Under the pieces are notes generated by a model that saw only the letters and a program-made list of their open reading frames with translations, was not told the origin of the DNA and did not search any database. A DNA stretch of 64,000 bases from Limnephilus marmoratus (taxonomy: Eukaryota > Arthropoda > Insecta > Trichoptera > Limnephilidae), in NCBI GenBank assembly GCA_917880885.1, contig OU862915.1:39626676-39690675 (forward strand). The letters run 5' to 3'. Each line of letters starts with the position of its first letter. Position 1 is the first letter of the stretch. The translations under genes and the position numbers were made by a program. Below are positions 32,901 through 41,666 of the stretch, in pieces.

Positions 32901-34886
32901 GAAATTATTCAAAACAGAGCTACGAGATGTTATACCAAGGAAAGGTGAAAAAGCAAAAATTAATCACATAAGAGAAGAGCTTTTTTTTTACATTAACTCC
33001 ACAGGAGGCCCTGAGGAAAATAACTTCCCTCAGGGCCTATGTCATCTTTGAAGATGCTGTGTGGAGGGTCTTTTTGAGGAAAGGAAGGAGACCCATGTTG
33101 TAGGAGGGAGGAAACACAGAGGCCGGCAAATCGTTCCACAGCTAAATTGGATTCCAATAAAAAAGAGACTGCCATAATATAATGTGTTAATTTTTATACA
33201 TAAAATCATGAACAACCAAATGCCAAAATACTTTAAGGATGAATTTGTTTTTAATAAAAATATAAGTACACAAAGAAGTAGTATTAAATAGAATTAGATT
33301 GCCGCATTTGAGAAAGAGAATCTATAGAGAACTATAAACGTATTAAGAGATTCTGAAGAATGAATGCATTTAAAAAAGTAGTGGCTTACTGTAAAAATAT
33401 ATAAACGTCAAGTGTGCAAAATTTCAGAACAAAATACAAATTCTGCTTTAAGGGGTGGGTAAAGGGGATCGGTGTTGTTTTTCGAAATCTCACGTAGACA
33501 GTGACGTTCCTTCTATTTTGAAGGTCAAGTGTGCAAAATTTCACCAATCTCGGAATAAAACTGTAGGTTTGTATGAAAAACCAAGCCACACTGGGACATT
33601 CTTCTATAAAATGTACTGTGGGAGTAATTTGTAAGCATGACCTCTGATAGTCTTTCAGGTAAAGATGGTTAGTCACCGAGAAACAAAACAATAGAATTTT
33701 GTTTTGGGCCTGTCTGTGTGCCCAAATAATCTCTATTTTTCCTTACTTCTAGTGAAAATTGTCAAATGTTGAAATTCTTTCTTGAGCAGATAATTAATTT
33801 AATTGGTCTGTCTGGGACCTAGCAGTGCAAAGGTCTCATTTAAACTGATGACATTAAATTTTCTAGTAGATTTGCGGCATTGAATTTTGGCTGAGTACAA
33901 GTAGCCTCTCGGTCAATTTCAAAATTTTAAAGCGCCAATAAATACAACCTAAAATGTTGACTTATGCGTGGTATAGAACTTGCACCGACAATAAATCAAA
34001 CTTCTGGGGATTTGTCCGTTCAGTATTGTACTCCCATATCAACTGTTGCTAAGAATTGATATTTAATTTTTTGTATTTTTCTAATTTTTCCAGAGTTTGT
34101 CCCGGGGCTGTACCATCGGTCAAAATCCACGGGGAAGAAGATGAGCCAGGAGTTAGTAATGCCAATGCCAAGATGAAGATCAACCTGCATTGTCCAATCT
34201 ACTTCTCCAGCCCTAGTCCTTCACCAAGTCCAGAATCTTCTCCATGTCAAAGTCCCGTGCTCCCTAAAAGAAAGAAACTCGAAACAAAGAAGCCAGAGAT
34301 CCAACCAAAGACAGAAATGATAGAAATAGAAGTAAAGAGTGTTAATCAACAAGAAAATAATATAACGAACGTGAAAAAAGAAGTTCAAATGATAGAAATA
34401 GAAGTAATGAGCTTTAATCAACAAGAAAATAATATGAAGAATATGGAAAATGAAGTTCAAATGATGATTGAAGAATGTGCTTCTGCAAGTTCAGATCTTT
34501 TACAATCAGACATAAAGCCAGTGAAACCTTCTAAACAACTAAGACCAACAAGATTTCCTTCTGAAAGTCCAGATCTTTCACAAACAGATTTAAATCTAAT
34601 GAAACCTGTGGATGAAGTCAAATCATTTAAACAAACACAGGCAACAAGTTTAGAATTGCCTTGTATAAGTCCAGACCTTTCACAGCCTGAAGTCAATCCC
34701 GTGAAACCAGTGGACACAGTGAAATCTTTTAAACGGACAAAACCAACAACTTTAGAAGACTATAAAGATTTGTTGAAGAAATATAGACTGCTTGCCACTA
34801 CGTACAGATTGAGGTGTAAAACTTATAAAAACAAAATACTGAGAATGAAAAAGAAAATAGAAGCAAAAAGGCAAGAAAAATTATAA
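25013..34886 (+). CDS. THAP-domain zinc-finger protein, long isoform (alternative last exon)
   Basis: Exons 25013..25113 and 28290..28439 can also splice to 34094..34886, giving 347 residues. The splice acceptor TTTTTCCAG precedes an exon that begins in the same phase as the short-isoform exon, so the finger closes as GVCPGAVPSVK. The rest holds a Ser/Pro-rich block (SSPSPSPSPESSP), a KRKK basic patch, a repeated IEIEV.S.NQQENN motif, repeated SPDLSQ.D/E..P/MKPV units, and a terminal Lys/Arg-rich coiled coil ending RMKKKIEAKRQEKL. Skipping the short-isoform exon is inferred, since both acceptors look functional. Two AATAAA signals follow the stop. The gene is not recognised as a named orthologue. 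Confidence 0.75.
25740..26041 (+). mobile_element. LINE fragment in THAP intron 1, RT ORF C-terminus
   Basis: The frame reads QGMAPAYISELCVRQNLS, then VTGPLIFNKLPSVFTNIQNL and AEFKRALKTNLF before the stop. GMAPxYISEL followed by FNxLP and FKxxLKTxLF is the usual tail of CR1/L2-like LINE polyproteins. Only the last ~95 residues remain. Confidence 0.8.
26344..27164 (-). mobile_element. Decayed hAT transposon in THAP intron 1
   Basis: The element begins CAGTGGTGGGAAAAC and its other end reads CAGGGATGGGCAAAGTACGG in reverse complement; both are hAT-type ends. The flanks GTATAGTT (26336..26343) and ATATAGTT (27165..27172) match at seven of eight bases, a decayed target duplication. The minus strand carries a 3' piece of the transposase. 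It is inserted within the transcribed region of the THAP gene. Confidence 0.85.
26499..26867 (-). pseudogene. hAT transposase C-terminal fragment
   Basis: The frame reads PENVPAELQLEIVEMQCSF, LPKTECPKIIDHAQKKLAMF, GSSYVCEQTFSTMKLRKNS and LTDEHLFSLLKVTSSQLKP. This is the hAT dimerisation region in the form seen in GTF2IRD2/ZBED-related transposases; the CEQxFSxMK and LTDxHL blocks are diagnostic. Upstream catalytic parts are gone, so it is a remnant. Confidence 0.85.
27680..27972 (+). mobile_element. LINE 'R' 3'-end fragment
   Basis: It runs GGAAACATGCCAAACGTGCG, then LPAFVFPPYYKMDLFKTQVH in translation, and ends with CCCGAGGGAAATTATTTTCC, the stem-loop shared with the SINE 'R' copies, plus CAGGGTCTCCTG. 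The coding part is the WNDLPASxFPSxYNxDLFKTxVH end of a LINE ORF, with the WND portion replaced here. Confidence 0.7.
28578..29085 (-). mobile_element. Two SINE 'R' pieces with a SINE 'S' fragment between
   Basis: 28578..28640 is a stem-loop end of SINE 'R' (GGCCCTGAGGAAAACAATTT). At 28641 it is broken by a short SINE 'S' body fragment (AGATTGGGTTACTAAACATA). A second SINE 'R' copy runs 28733..29085, from a degraded stem-loop to ATCCAATAAATGGTTCCCAA, lacking the GCGGCGG part of the head. Both lie in THAP intron 2. Confidence 0.65.
29086..29683. other. Remainder of THAP intron 2
   Basis: AT-rich; nothing recognisable beyond the acceptor of exon A at its end. Confidence 0.4.
29684..29912 (+). 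CDS. THAP gene alternative last exon A
   Basis: Acceptor TTCTATTGCAG at 29673..29683. The first base completes the glycine codon split across the intron, and the reading continues as IYPGAIPTEISAPKEE to a TGA at 29910. The in-frame methionines upstream of the acceptor belong to the intron and are not a start. Confidence 0.85.
29913..31400. other. 3' region of short THAP isoform / intron of long isoform
   Basis: Contains a diverged direct duplication of about 180-200 bp: units near 30262..30461 and 30462..30630 both hold GGAGGCAAAAA, ATTATTGAGAAACAATA or ATTAAGAAACAATA, and ATTTCAAAATGGCTCAAGTC. AATAAA-type signals occur (for example near 30348 and 31080) that could end the short transcript. 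No further exon supported. Confidence 0.45.
31690..32285 (-). mobile_element. LINE fragment inserted into the older LINE
   Basis: The minus strand reads NGVLRSKLEYSSNVWLPYHQ, KYIEMLEQIQNKFLGQVYMR, GTYPRFMHHIDLIEETDSES and LETRWKASLAIMSFKIWNI. This is the thumb/C-terminal end of a CR1/Jockey-like RT. Opposite orientation and position between collinear parts of the host LINE show that it is a later insertion. Its limits are approximate. Confidence 0.8.
32446..32841 (-). mobile_element. Penelope-like element fragment with flanking 12-bp duplication
   Basis: The insert is flanked by ACTACAGAGCTC at 32434..32445 and 32842..32853. In minus sense it begins with a 28-bp perfect hairpin, followed by a frame reading ANTATLKRLFKKLNLKRRMA and HLWFNRECKKRGLLPTF, resembling the N-terminal part of Penelope RT proteins. 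It then contains ACCAGTCTGAAAATGTCCG ... GATGAAACCGGTCCTGG (32498..32540), a decayed match to the hammerhead-ribozyme motif carried by such elements. Assignment is by these resemblances and is moderate. Confidence 0.55.
32763..32839. repeat. Perfect 28-bp inverted repeat
   Basis: 32763..32790 and 32812..32839 are exact reverse complements separated by 21 nt. The right arm begins CCACGAATTATCAGTGC. It forms one end of the Penelope-like insert, next to the target duplication. Confidence 0.92.
32985..33180 (-). mobile_element. LINE 'R' 3'-end fragment
   Basis: It starts at a T-run (poly(A) in minus sense), then ACATTAACTCCACAGGAGGC, the full stem-loop CCTGAGG..CCCTCAGGGCC, and a coding end with GGCAAATCGTTCCACAGC, that is LWNDLPA in minus sense. 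The stem-loop here is nearly perfect. Confidence 0.75.
33400..33600 (-). repeat. Isolated sequence related to the 178-bp array
   Basis: The reverse complement of 33525..33590 reads ACAGTTTTATTCCGAGATTG and GTGAAATTTTGCACACTTGA, matching the start of the array unit at 19785. A second GTCAAGTGTGCAAAATTTC occurs at 33407, so the piece is itself partly duplicated. Confidence 0.6.
34094..34886 (+). CDS. THAP gene alternative last exon B
   Basis: Acceptor TTTTTCCAG ends at 34093. The exon starts in the same phase as exon A and first encodes VCPGAVPSVK, a second version of the domain end. It has 264 codons including the TAA stop at 34884..34886. Internal repeats at about 90-130 and 150-230 of the exon suggest growth by duplication. 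Confidence 0.82.
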
Positions 34887-34959
34887 TTTATATTACGGTT
34901 CTAAAGTAAGGTTACATTTAACTGCTTTTTTGTAAGAATGTTTTGGGATTATTGGGCGT

Positions 34960-34986
34960 AATAAAATATATCTGTGGCGTAATAAA
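34960..34986 (+). terminator. Polyadenylation signals of the long THAP isoform
   Basis: AATAAA occurs at 34960..34965 and again at 34981..34986, 74-100 bases after the stop codon. The surrounding GGCGTAATAAAATATAT is itself duplicated. Confidence 0.6.
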
Positions 34987-35579
34987 ATATATTTCGGTAA
35001 ACAGCCTGTCTTTTATTAGCTAGTTAATAATCATTTTCCAAAAGCATTGAGTGAACCGAAATATGTATTGTGTCTACCCTTAACTATCTTTGTTTGAATT
35101 CTGCACAAGAGTTGCAACTGCCTGAAGACAGTGGGATTTCTTCTCAAGTTGGTTCCTCATTACCGAGGATCATAACACCTACTCCAATTTCCGTGGTGGA
35201 CAAGGCTCTTCAACTCCTCGCGGTCCTGCATTGCGTGGAGAGCTGGGGAAGTACTGGATACTGTAATATTGGTCATTAACAAAGATATTGAAATATAAGT
35301 AGATGTGCTATCTGCTGTTTTTACTATGTGGGTCTGCGCTTCCGGGTGTCGCCGATATTGTTTACCAATTAACAAATAAACTAAAAGAACAAATAATTAA
35401 CGAATAAACCAAACGAACGTTAAACTAAATGAACGAATTCTTTCCTTATTCAAAATATATTGTTAACCAATATTAATGCACATTTTCAAAAAATCAACTA
35501 AATGAACAAATTCTTTTTGTATGAAAACTACGCTAATTAGCGCGTAGTCCGGCGACAGTTGCGCGGACACCATAGCATA

Positions 35580-35855
35580 TCTCTTCTGTATTTGAATATC
35601 TTTGGTCATTAATCATGATGCTGCATTGGTGGCCTTCCTCTGAGTCTTCTGCCTTCCACTTTACCAGTGACTACGAGTTTCTCCAAGTTGGAGTCCTCAG
35701 TTTGGCGAGCAACGTGTCCAAAGTATTTTAAGATACGTTGTAGGCAAATAGTTGAAAGCCTATTGTGGGTGTCTAGCTCTTCCAGGATTGACGCATTTGT
35801 GCTTCTGGCTGTCCATGGAATCCTGAACATTTGGGACAATGACATCCTCAATTGG
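35580..35855 (-). mobile_element. LINE fragment, C-terminal region
   Basis: The minus frame reads MFRIPWTARSTNASILEELD, RLSTICLQRILKYFGHVARQ and GKVEGRRLRGRPPMQ. This is the C-terminal IPWTxRxTN / FGHVxR / GRRxRGR block of a widespread insect LINE ORF. 5' truncated. Confidence 0.85.
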
Positions 35856-36005
35856 GGGAAGCTGTGTGGCGGAAGGGAGAGGAGATGGGAAGGAGATGAG
35901 GTTGGTTAGCACCTGGCTATTTAGATCTAATTACTAAACATGGCTAATGCCATATCAAGCAACTTTTCGATTCTGGATGATGGTCTTTTGCCAGGATAAT
36001 TCTAA
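35856..36005 (-). mobile_element. SINE 'S' body fragment
   Basis: Phrases TGTGGCGGAAGGGAGAGGAG, CTGGCTATTTAGATCTAATT and CAAGCAACTTTTCGATTCTG match the body of the element at 55605..55860; the tRNA-like head is absent. Confidence 0.6.
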
Positions 36006-36289
36006 ATAATGGGTTTTTATAGATATAGAATTTTAAAATAAATAAAAATCACTATACTGGCCATGGTATTGGCTTGTATGACTTGAGCATATGGGCGACA
36101 CGGCTGGCAAAGCGCAATCTGGAAGTCAAATTTTCGAGCAGCTGGGGCCATATTTCGGTAATAATGCAGCAAATGTTGGCTTACAAGTCTTCTCTGGTTC
36201 TGAAGAAAATCCACAAGCCATTATAGAGACACTGTTTAAAAAAAGTCTCTGATTGCTTTAAGGGCTGGATGAATCATTGGTCATCATCC

Positions 36290-36440
36290 ACATTTCTTCA
36301 AAAATGATGCCAGAACATTTCAGTCATTGGAGTGTGCTATAGATCCATGAATACTAACTTCCCCAATTGGATGGCATTAATGTGGAAGAGCTTTAGTTTC
36401 AATTTACTGTGCTTACTGAACGAAACATTCAATGAGCATG
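36290..36440 (+). pseudogene. mariner/Tc1-type transposase fragment
   Basis: One plus frame reads SVIGVCYRSMNTNF, then QLDGINVEEL, a stop and FQ. This resembles the middle of DDE transposases of the mariner group (the YRxMxxxF.P.L...D.EELWFQQDGA region). A frameshift and stops show decay. A minus-strand piece at 36055..36235 may be the C-terminal end of a related copy in inverse orientation, but that is weaker. Confidence 0.5.
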
Positions 36441-36499
36441 CTTTCCATTGATATGTCTAGTATAACTCAGTAACTAAATGACCAGCTAAGGCATGGGGG

Positions 36500-36720
36500 C
36501 TTCATGAAAGCCAGAGTTAAGTTAGCCTCTCAGAAGCTAGGCGTACTGTACAGGGCCCACAGATACTAATATGTAGTACACAACTGTTAACCCTGTACAA
36601 ATCGCAAGTGCACCCATGATTAAATTTGGCAGTCACTTCTGGTCCAGGCTGTCCTTTTGTTAAATTTCCCTTTCTTAACAAGCAGATTGCAATCTTTAGA
36701 ACACAGGCGTCAGGTATTGT
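36500..36720 (+). mobile_element. LINE fragment (decayed)
   Basis: The frame KARVKLASQKLGVLYRAHRY followed by stop-interrupted text resembling LYKxQVxPxIEYxxxxW matches the region just after the RT core in CR1/RTE-like LINEs. Several stops and frameshifts. Confidence 0.5.
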
Positions 36721-37079
36721 AATGTTCTGTTAATTGAGGACACACTAGCAGATTCTCCAACACACTTGGATGGAGATAACTTAGGAATAAATAGAATCTG
36801 GTTCGTTATCTGCGTTTATTTTTTACTTCGCCTATACAAATGGGACTGCGGTAGTCAACCTAACTAGGAGCTAGCTAAAATGGTTCTGGCGAGTGATAAT
36901 TCAAACACACCCTCTCAGCTTCCCCGATCCCCTGCCGGAGAGCTTAAGCACTATGCTGCCTGCCATCTAGCTGATTATACCGATAGCTGATATCACCGCC
37001 ATCTGTCTCTACAAGCTTTTATGATACACCACAGGTATGTACGCTGTCTCTGTTCCACAGGTATTACAAAGGAAGATGC

Positions 37080-37378
37080 TCTGAGGAAATAGCGTCACTG
37101 ATCCCTTCAGCACCGGTGCATAGTTGGGAAACATGCCAAACGCACACTCAAAGCTCAGCTTTTATGACTTGATCTTAAGTACAACAGCTCGGCTGTGGTA
37201 TGATTTGTCGGCCTCCGGGTTTCCTTCCTCCTACAACAAGGATCTCTTCAAGACCCATGTTCACTCCTTCCTCTCCTTGAAAAAGCCCCTCCACTTTACA
37301 TATTCAAAGATTACATAGGCCCTGAAGGAAATTATTTCCCTCGGTGCCTCCTGTGTGGAGTTAATGTAAATGTCTGTT
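37080..37378 (+). mobile_element. LINE 'R' 3'-end fragment, plus orientation
   Basis: It reads GGGAAACATGCCAAACGCAC, then translates as ARLWYDLSASGFPSSYNKDL and FKTHVHSFLSLKKPL, and ends in the stem-loop GGCCCTGAAGGAAATTATTT / CCCTCGGTGCC and GTGTGGAGTTAATGTAAA. This copy links the LINE ORF end to the same 3' tail as SINE 'R'. Confidence 0.8.
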
Positions 37379-37772
37379 TTAAAGAAGAAAAAAATATTGC
37401 GCGCATAATTTCATGTAATAGACCCGTGAATTGGCCTCCGTGATTTAACAATTTTGGATTATTTTGTGGGGATGAGTGAAACCGCTAGTCTATGCCAATA
37501 AACCAGAGACGACGGATGACGATGAAATCCAACATTCGCCATGTTTTTTGCCGATTTACGGTCCCAGCTGCTTCAAATAATCGTCGAAAATTGGACTTCC
37601 AGATTACCCTTTATTTAAGCCGATCGCAGCACCCATACGCTCCAAGTCATATTAAAACCTTAACGGCATAAATTTATCAGTCCAATAAAGTCAATACCAC
37701 GGCCATTGCTACGATTTTTATGAGCTTTATTTCATTTTTAAGTTCTATACCTTAAAATATATATATTAAACC

Positions 37773-38417
37773 TTAACCTCTTGTGGGCCGTTCGGCCACC
37801 GGTGGCCGCGAGGTGGCGCGGCACTTTGAAATGCAATTTTGACCCTTATGTATACAGAAAGTGTATGAAGAACAATGTCAGAAACGCTTGCTCTATTATC
37901 GTACTTTACCATAGAGAAAACCGCAATGAGACAAGTCACTTCGAATAATTTATATTAAATTTTCCGTAGTCCGGGATGTAAAAAGATTCTGCGCATGCGC
38001 GAAAAAAAATATGTTGATTCTACTATTTTGGACCCTTCTATGTACAAAATCTGTAAATAAAGTGTCAGAATCGCTGGCGCCAACATTCCCTATGGTATGG
38101 GTAAAGACTTCATTCACCCTGTAGCCACACAATATTTAAAAATAATGTTTGTCTGTGGGCATCTCCAACTGTCATTTTGGCGGCCGCGTCACATTGCCGA
38201 TGCGTGACATGCGTGTACCTCGAATAAAACATCATAAAACCTATCAATTTACGTAATTTACGCAAGTAATGTTATTTTGGTAAATAGTTTATTGTTCTAG
38301 GAATGTGTTTCAGTCAATAAAATATACGATAGGTTAAATTTAATCCACAAAACATTCAATTGAAGATCGTGAAATTTCCGTGTTTTTCTGGAAAAAGCCG
38401 GGACCTCAACAGGTTAA
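37773..38417. mobile_element. piggyBac-like non-autonomous element
   Basis: TTAA at 37773..37776 and 38414..38417 bracket a 637-bp element whose ends are CCTCTTGTGGGCC and, in reverse complement, CCTGTTGAGGTCCC. TTAA duplication is the piggyBac signature. The interior matches the element at 57071..57607 over long stretches, for example GTGTTTCAGTCAATAAAATA. No transposase frame. Confidence 0.75.
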
Positions 38418-40158
38418 ACAATATAAGAGTATAATAAATATAATGAATTTTATATTTAACAAAATCAATTATTTTTTTTCATCATACAGTAAAAACTAGA
38501 AGTAAAAATACTTAAATTATTTTTTATAAATATTTTTTATTTTCCAACTATAATCTATTGCAAACTCCACAAAGACACAAGACATACAAAATCTAATACA
38601 AATCTAATATTGAGATTTTATTATTAATTACAATTTTTTATTAGTCGCAAGGTTTTCAAAAGGGGGGTTAGAAAATAACATTAGTTATATTTATGTGAAA
38701 TTAAAAACAAATAATATATAAATATTAGTATTTTAGATTATCTAATAAAATTATAAATTGTGTGAACATTGATCTGATAAAATTATTGTAGAAATACTAC
38801 ACCATTCCTATTTACATACTCGCCGTGTAATCATCCAAAAACATTTTGATTCATTTGTACTTTAAACATTGTTTGATATTTAGTGAAGACACATCTTACA
38901 TATTTTATCAAAAAAATAATATTATAAAAGAAAGTTTTATAATTTTAACATAAATATTACAAAATTTTGAAAAAAAATCAAAAATAGCTAATAAACTGGG
39001 ATCTGAAATTTTTTAATTTCTGTAATTTTTTAATTAAAACAAAATCAAAAATAATAAAAAGCGGTTTGCACATGTAATTGTGTAATTTAAAAAAAAAAGT
39101 TATGTAGTGTTAGATTGTTAGATTAATTCAATCGGAGTTTTTTTTAATAATGTGGCAAGCGTAAGTAACACAAGATTGTGTTAGTGAGGCTGTTTACATT
39201 ATTTTAAGAATGGCAGTAAATTTATGAACAAAACCATAATTTGGACACAATAAAATAAAAGGAATTTAAGGATTATTATCTCCTTATAAGATAGGTTGTT
39301 ATGGATTGCAGCCTTCAGGGTAAAGATTACCCTAGACAGACATCTTCAATAAGAGAGAAAAAGAAAAAAATAATATGGTGTTATATGAGTCAAGCACAAT
39401 GGGAATAACATAGCACGGAATTGTGTAATTTTATATTTTTCAATTATTATTGGTAATGCCTGAAAGGTTAATGGAAAAAAAATTAAAAAGGCAATGTATG
39501 GGAAATAAAGTTTACTATCTTCTTATAAGATATCATTTCAACACACTTTGGTGGAATAAGCGTCATATTTATTATTTATTTCATATTATATGAATAAACA
39601 TTTTACATAATAATTCTGTTTAGAAAATATTATAAATTAACGTAGAGTATGTTATCTTCATTTGGCTGTTTATAATTAATATGGCTGTTCTTATTTTACA
39701 AAATACTTATAAAATAATAGGGCCGCTCCTCTCTATACTAATGCTCTTTTAAAATTCAGAAAATAGTTGTGATAAAAAAAATATTTAAAAATAAACATGT
39801 AAAAACATTTCAATGTTTTTTTGCATTTTTGTAAAATTATTGAAAAGGGGTGAAATAAATTATATAATATTGTAACATTCAACATAAATTAATTTAAATA
39901 AAAAAGACATTACTCTAAAACTTATGCTAACACAAAAATTTTAACTAAAAAATACCAACGCGGACAATGCGTGTTATTTATTGAGTTGTGGTCGAATTAA
40001 AAATAAAATAGCTAAATTACTTACATTAAAAATCATTCTCTTATATTTTAAATTGAATTACACAACACGCAATTATTACACAATTTTTGTGCTCAATAAG
40101 AATAATTATTAGGCAATTAAAAACATTTTTCAAATTTGATACACTATTTGTTTAAAAA

Positions 40159-40232
40159 TTAACCCTTCCAATGCCAATGGTTCAATTGTATCCAATTGGT
40201 CACACACGACCCATATACAGTCAGAAGGTTAA
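40159..40232. mobile_element. Tiny TTAA-flanked element, 66 bp
   Basis: TTAA flanks at 40159..40162 and 40229..40232. The ends are CCCTTCCAAT and, in reverse complement, CCTTCTGAC. The layout suggests a piggyBac-like MITE of very small size. Confidence 0.5.
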
Positions 40233-41294
40233 AATATCTGAAATTTTTTGATGAATTGAAAAATACAATAAATCCCTATGAATATATTGATATAATAAAC
40301 TCTCTACTTGATTTAACTACTGTAGATAGAATCTAAACACGGGGAAATTCTACTTATAAATTGCGTACAAATATTATACTAATAAATGGTTGAAAGTCTC
40401 AAAATAAAATTGCAAAAATGTATTCTTTTCATGTAAGAAAATTAATATCACACATACAACAACAAAAAACACGAAAAAGTCATTTTGTCTATTTTAATAA
40501 TATCTCCTTCAAAACTAACATCTAGAAAGGTACAGAGTATAAATATTTTACATAAAACATTTAATCTATAAAACTAACCATTTTATTTGTAATTCCTTGT
40601 ACAGTTTGGAAACCAGTGGTCGGAATTTATTAAGTTAGGTCAGTTTAGTAAATTAGGGCCGATATTAAAATGAATCAATTTTTTTTTGTTTTATGCGAAT
40701 ATTGGTCTCAACTGTCTGCAGCCATTGGGATTATGGCATATCCAATTTGGGTTGTGTTGTGAGGCTGAAGGAAGTGGGGAGGGAAAGAATTCTTCCCAAT
40801 AGAACCATGTTAGTGGGCAGATAATAACTATATTTGAATTTTACAATACTATCAGATTACGGTATCTGTGAATTTTTCTATCGCCAACGACCCTAATATT
40901 TTTAAAATTTCAAATTACATAGTTTTAACTTAAAAATAAGTTTTGAAAGAGCAACATAAAATGGTTTTAAATATCTGAACATAAAAATAATCTTAAATTA
41001 AACACAAAATGGCAATAATTCTTAAAATTTAATTCGTCATCCAGGAAAATTATTGTTGTAACTTTTTAACTGAGGAAAATACCAACTGCTTAGGGTAAAA
41101 ATATTCTACCACTAGTTTTGATTAAATGCCTGAAGTTGAATCCCACATTTGTAGAAAGTCCATTTTTCTGGATATCCTGACTGTGACAAAACACTTGACT
41201 AATAATAACTTTTGATTGAATCATTGTTTTATTCGTATTTATTGTTTTTAGGCCAAATAGATTCGTTCTTCAATAACGATTTATTTACACTGCT

Positions 41295-41460
41295 TTAACC
41301 TTTCAATGCTAGCCTTTTATCTAGCTTTCATTCAACCTATCCCACCATGTAACACTTTTAATACAATGAATGTATTTCGGTGAAACTTCATGGATCACAT
41401 TTGCAACATTGGATAGCAGCCAATGGATCACATATGCAACAGCTGCATAGATAAGGTTAA
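41295..41460. mobile_element. TTAA-flanked element, 158 bp
   Basis: TTAA at 41295..41298 and 41457..41460. The ends are CCTTTCAATGC and, in reverse complement, CCTTATCTATGC. It would lie within the Myb 3' UTR. Confidence 0.45.
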
Positions 41461-41543
41461 AGGAATTTTGAAAAAGAGGTTTTACTAAAAGCTCGATGAA
41501 TGAGTGTTTGTTTTGAGGGACGGGGGTTCATTTCAAGGAGGAT

Positions 41544-41666
41544 TTACAAAAAGTTCAAGGAACGAGGTTTGAGGGCGGTTTTTCTGAGGTAAAGGTACGC
41601 CTGGTGCGTTAAGTCTAGTTGGTCCTTTGTCCTTCCACAAGCTACTACTTGCCATTTGTCGTCAAT
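41544..41666 (-). CDS. Myb: Myb last exon with conserved C-terminal tail
   Basis: Acceptor TTGATTACAG ends at 41667. It encodes IDDKWQVVACGRTKDQLDL and ends LKPRSLNFL with TAA at 41544..41546. W..VACGxTxDQL followed by a short helix and ALKP is the terminal motif of B-Myb-type proteins. Confidence 0.93.
   Translation of the reverse strand: MDDKWQVVACGRTKDQLDLTHQAYLYLRKTALKPRSLNFL

Larger units (their letters stand above)
31405..32960 (+). mobile_element. Decayed LINE, plus strand, split by two later insertions
   Basis: Three collinear plus-strand pieces of one RT frame are visible. 31405..31660 has VPQGS, GPILFVIYINDN and LFADD followed by a stop, then INEDLQNIAKWLKINKT. 32290..32433 has DVILDSKLTFKANFE and KVQKKYTFL. 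32842..32940 has the IIDPHLDY and IQNRATRCYTK end. Stop codons and frameshifts show it is dead. The gaps are filled by a minus-strand LINE (31690..32285) and a Penelope-like piece (32446..32841). Confidence 0.8.
38418..41543. other. Strongly AT-rich Myb 3' flank / 3' UTR
   Basis: No gene is visible between the piggyBac-like element and the Myb stop codon. The part nearest 41544 must include the Myb 3' UTR; an AATAAA in minus sense occurs at about 41281..41286 but cannot be confirmed. Two small TTAA-bounded elements lie inside and are listed separately. Confidence 0.5.
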
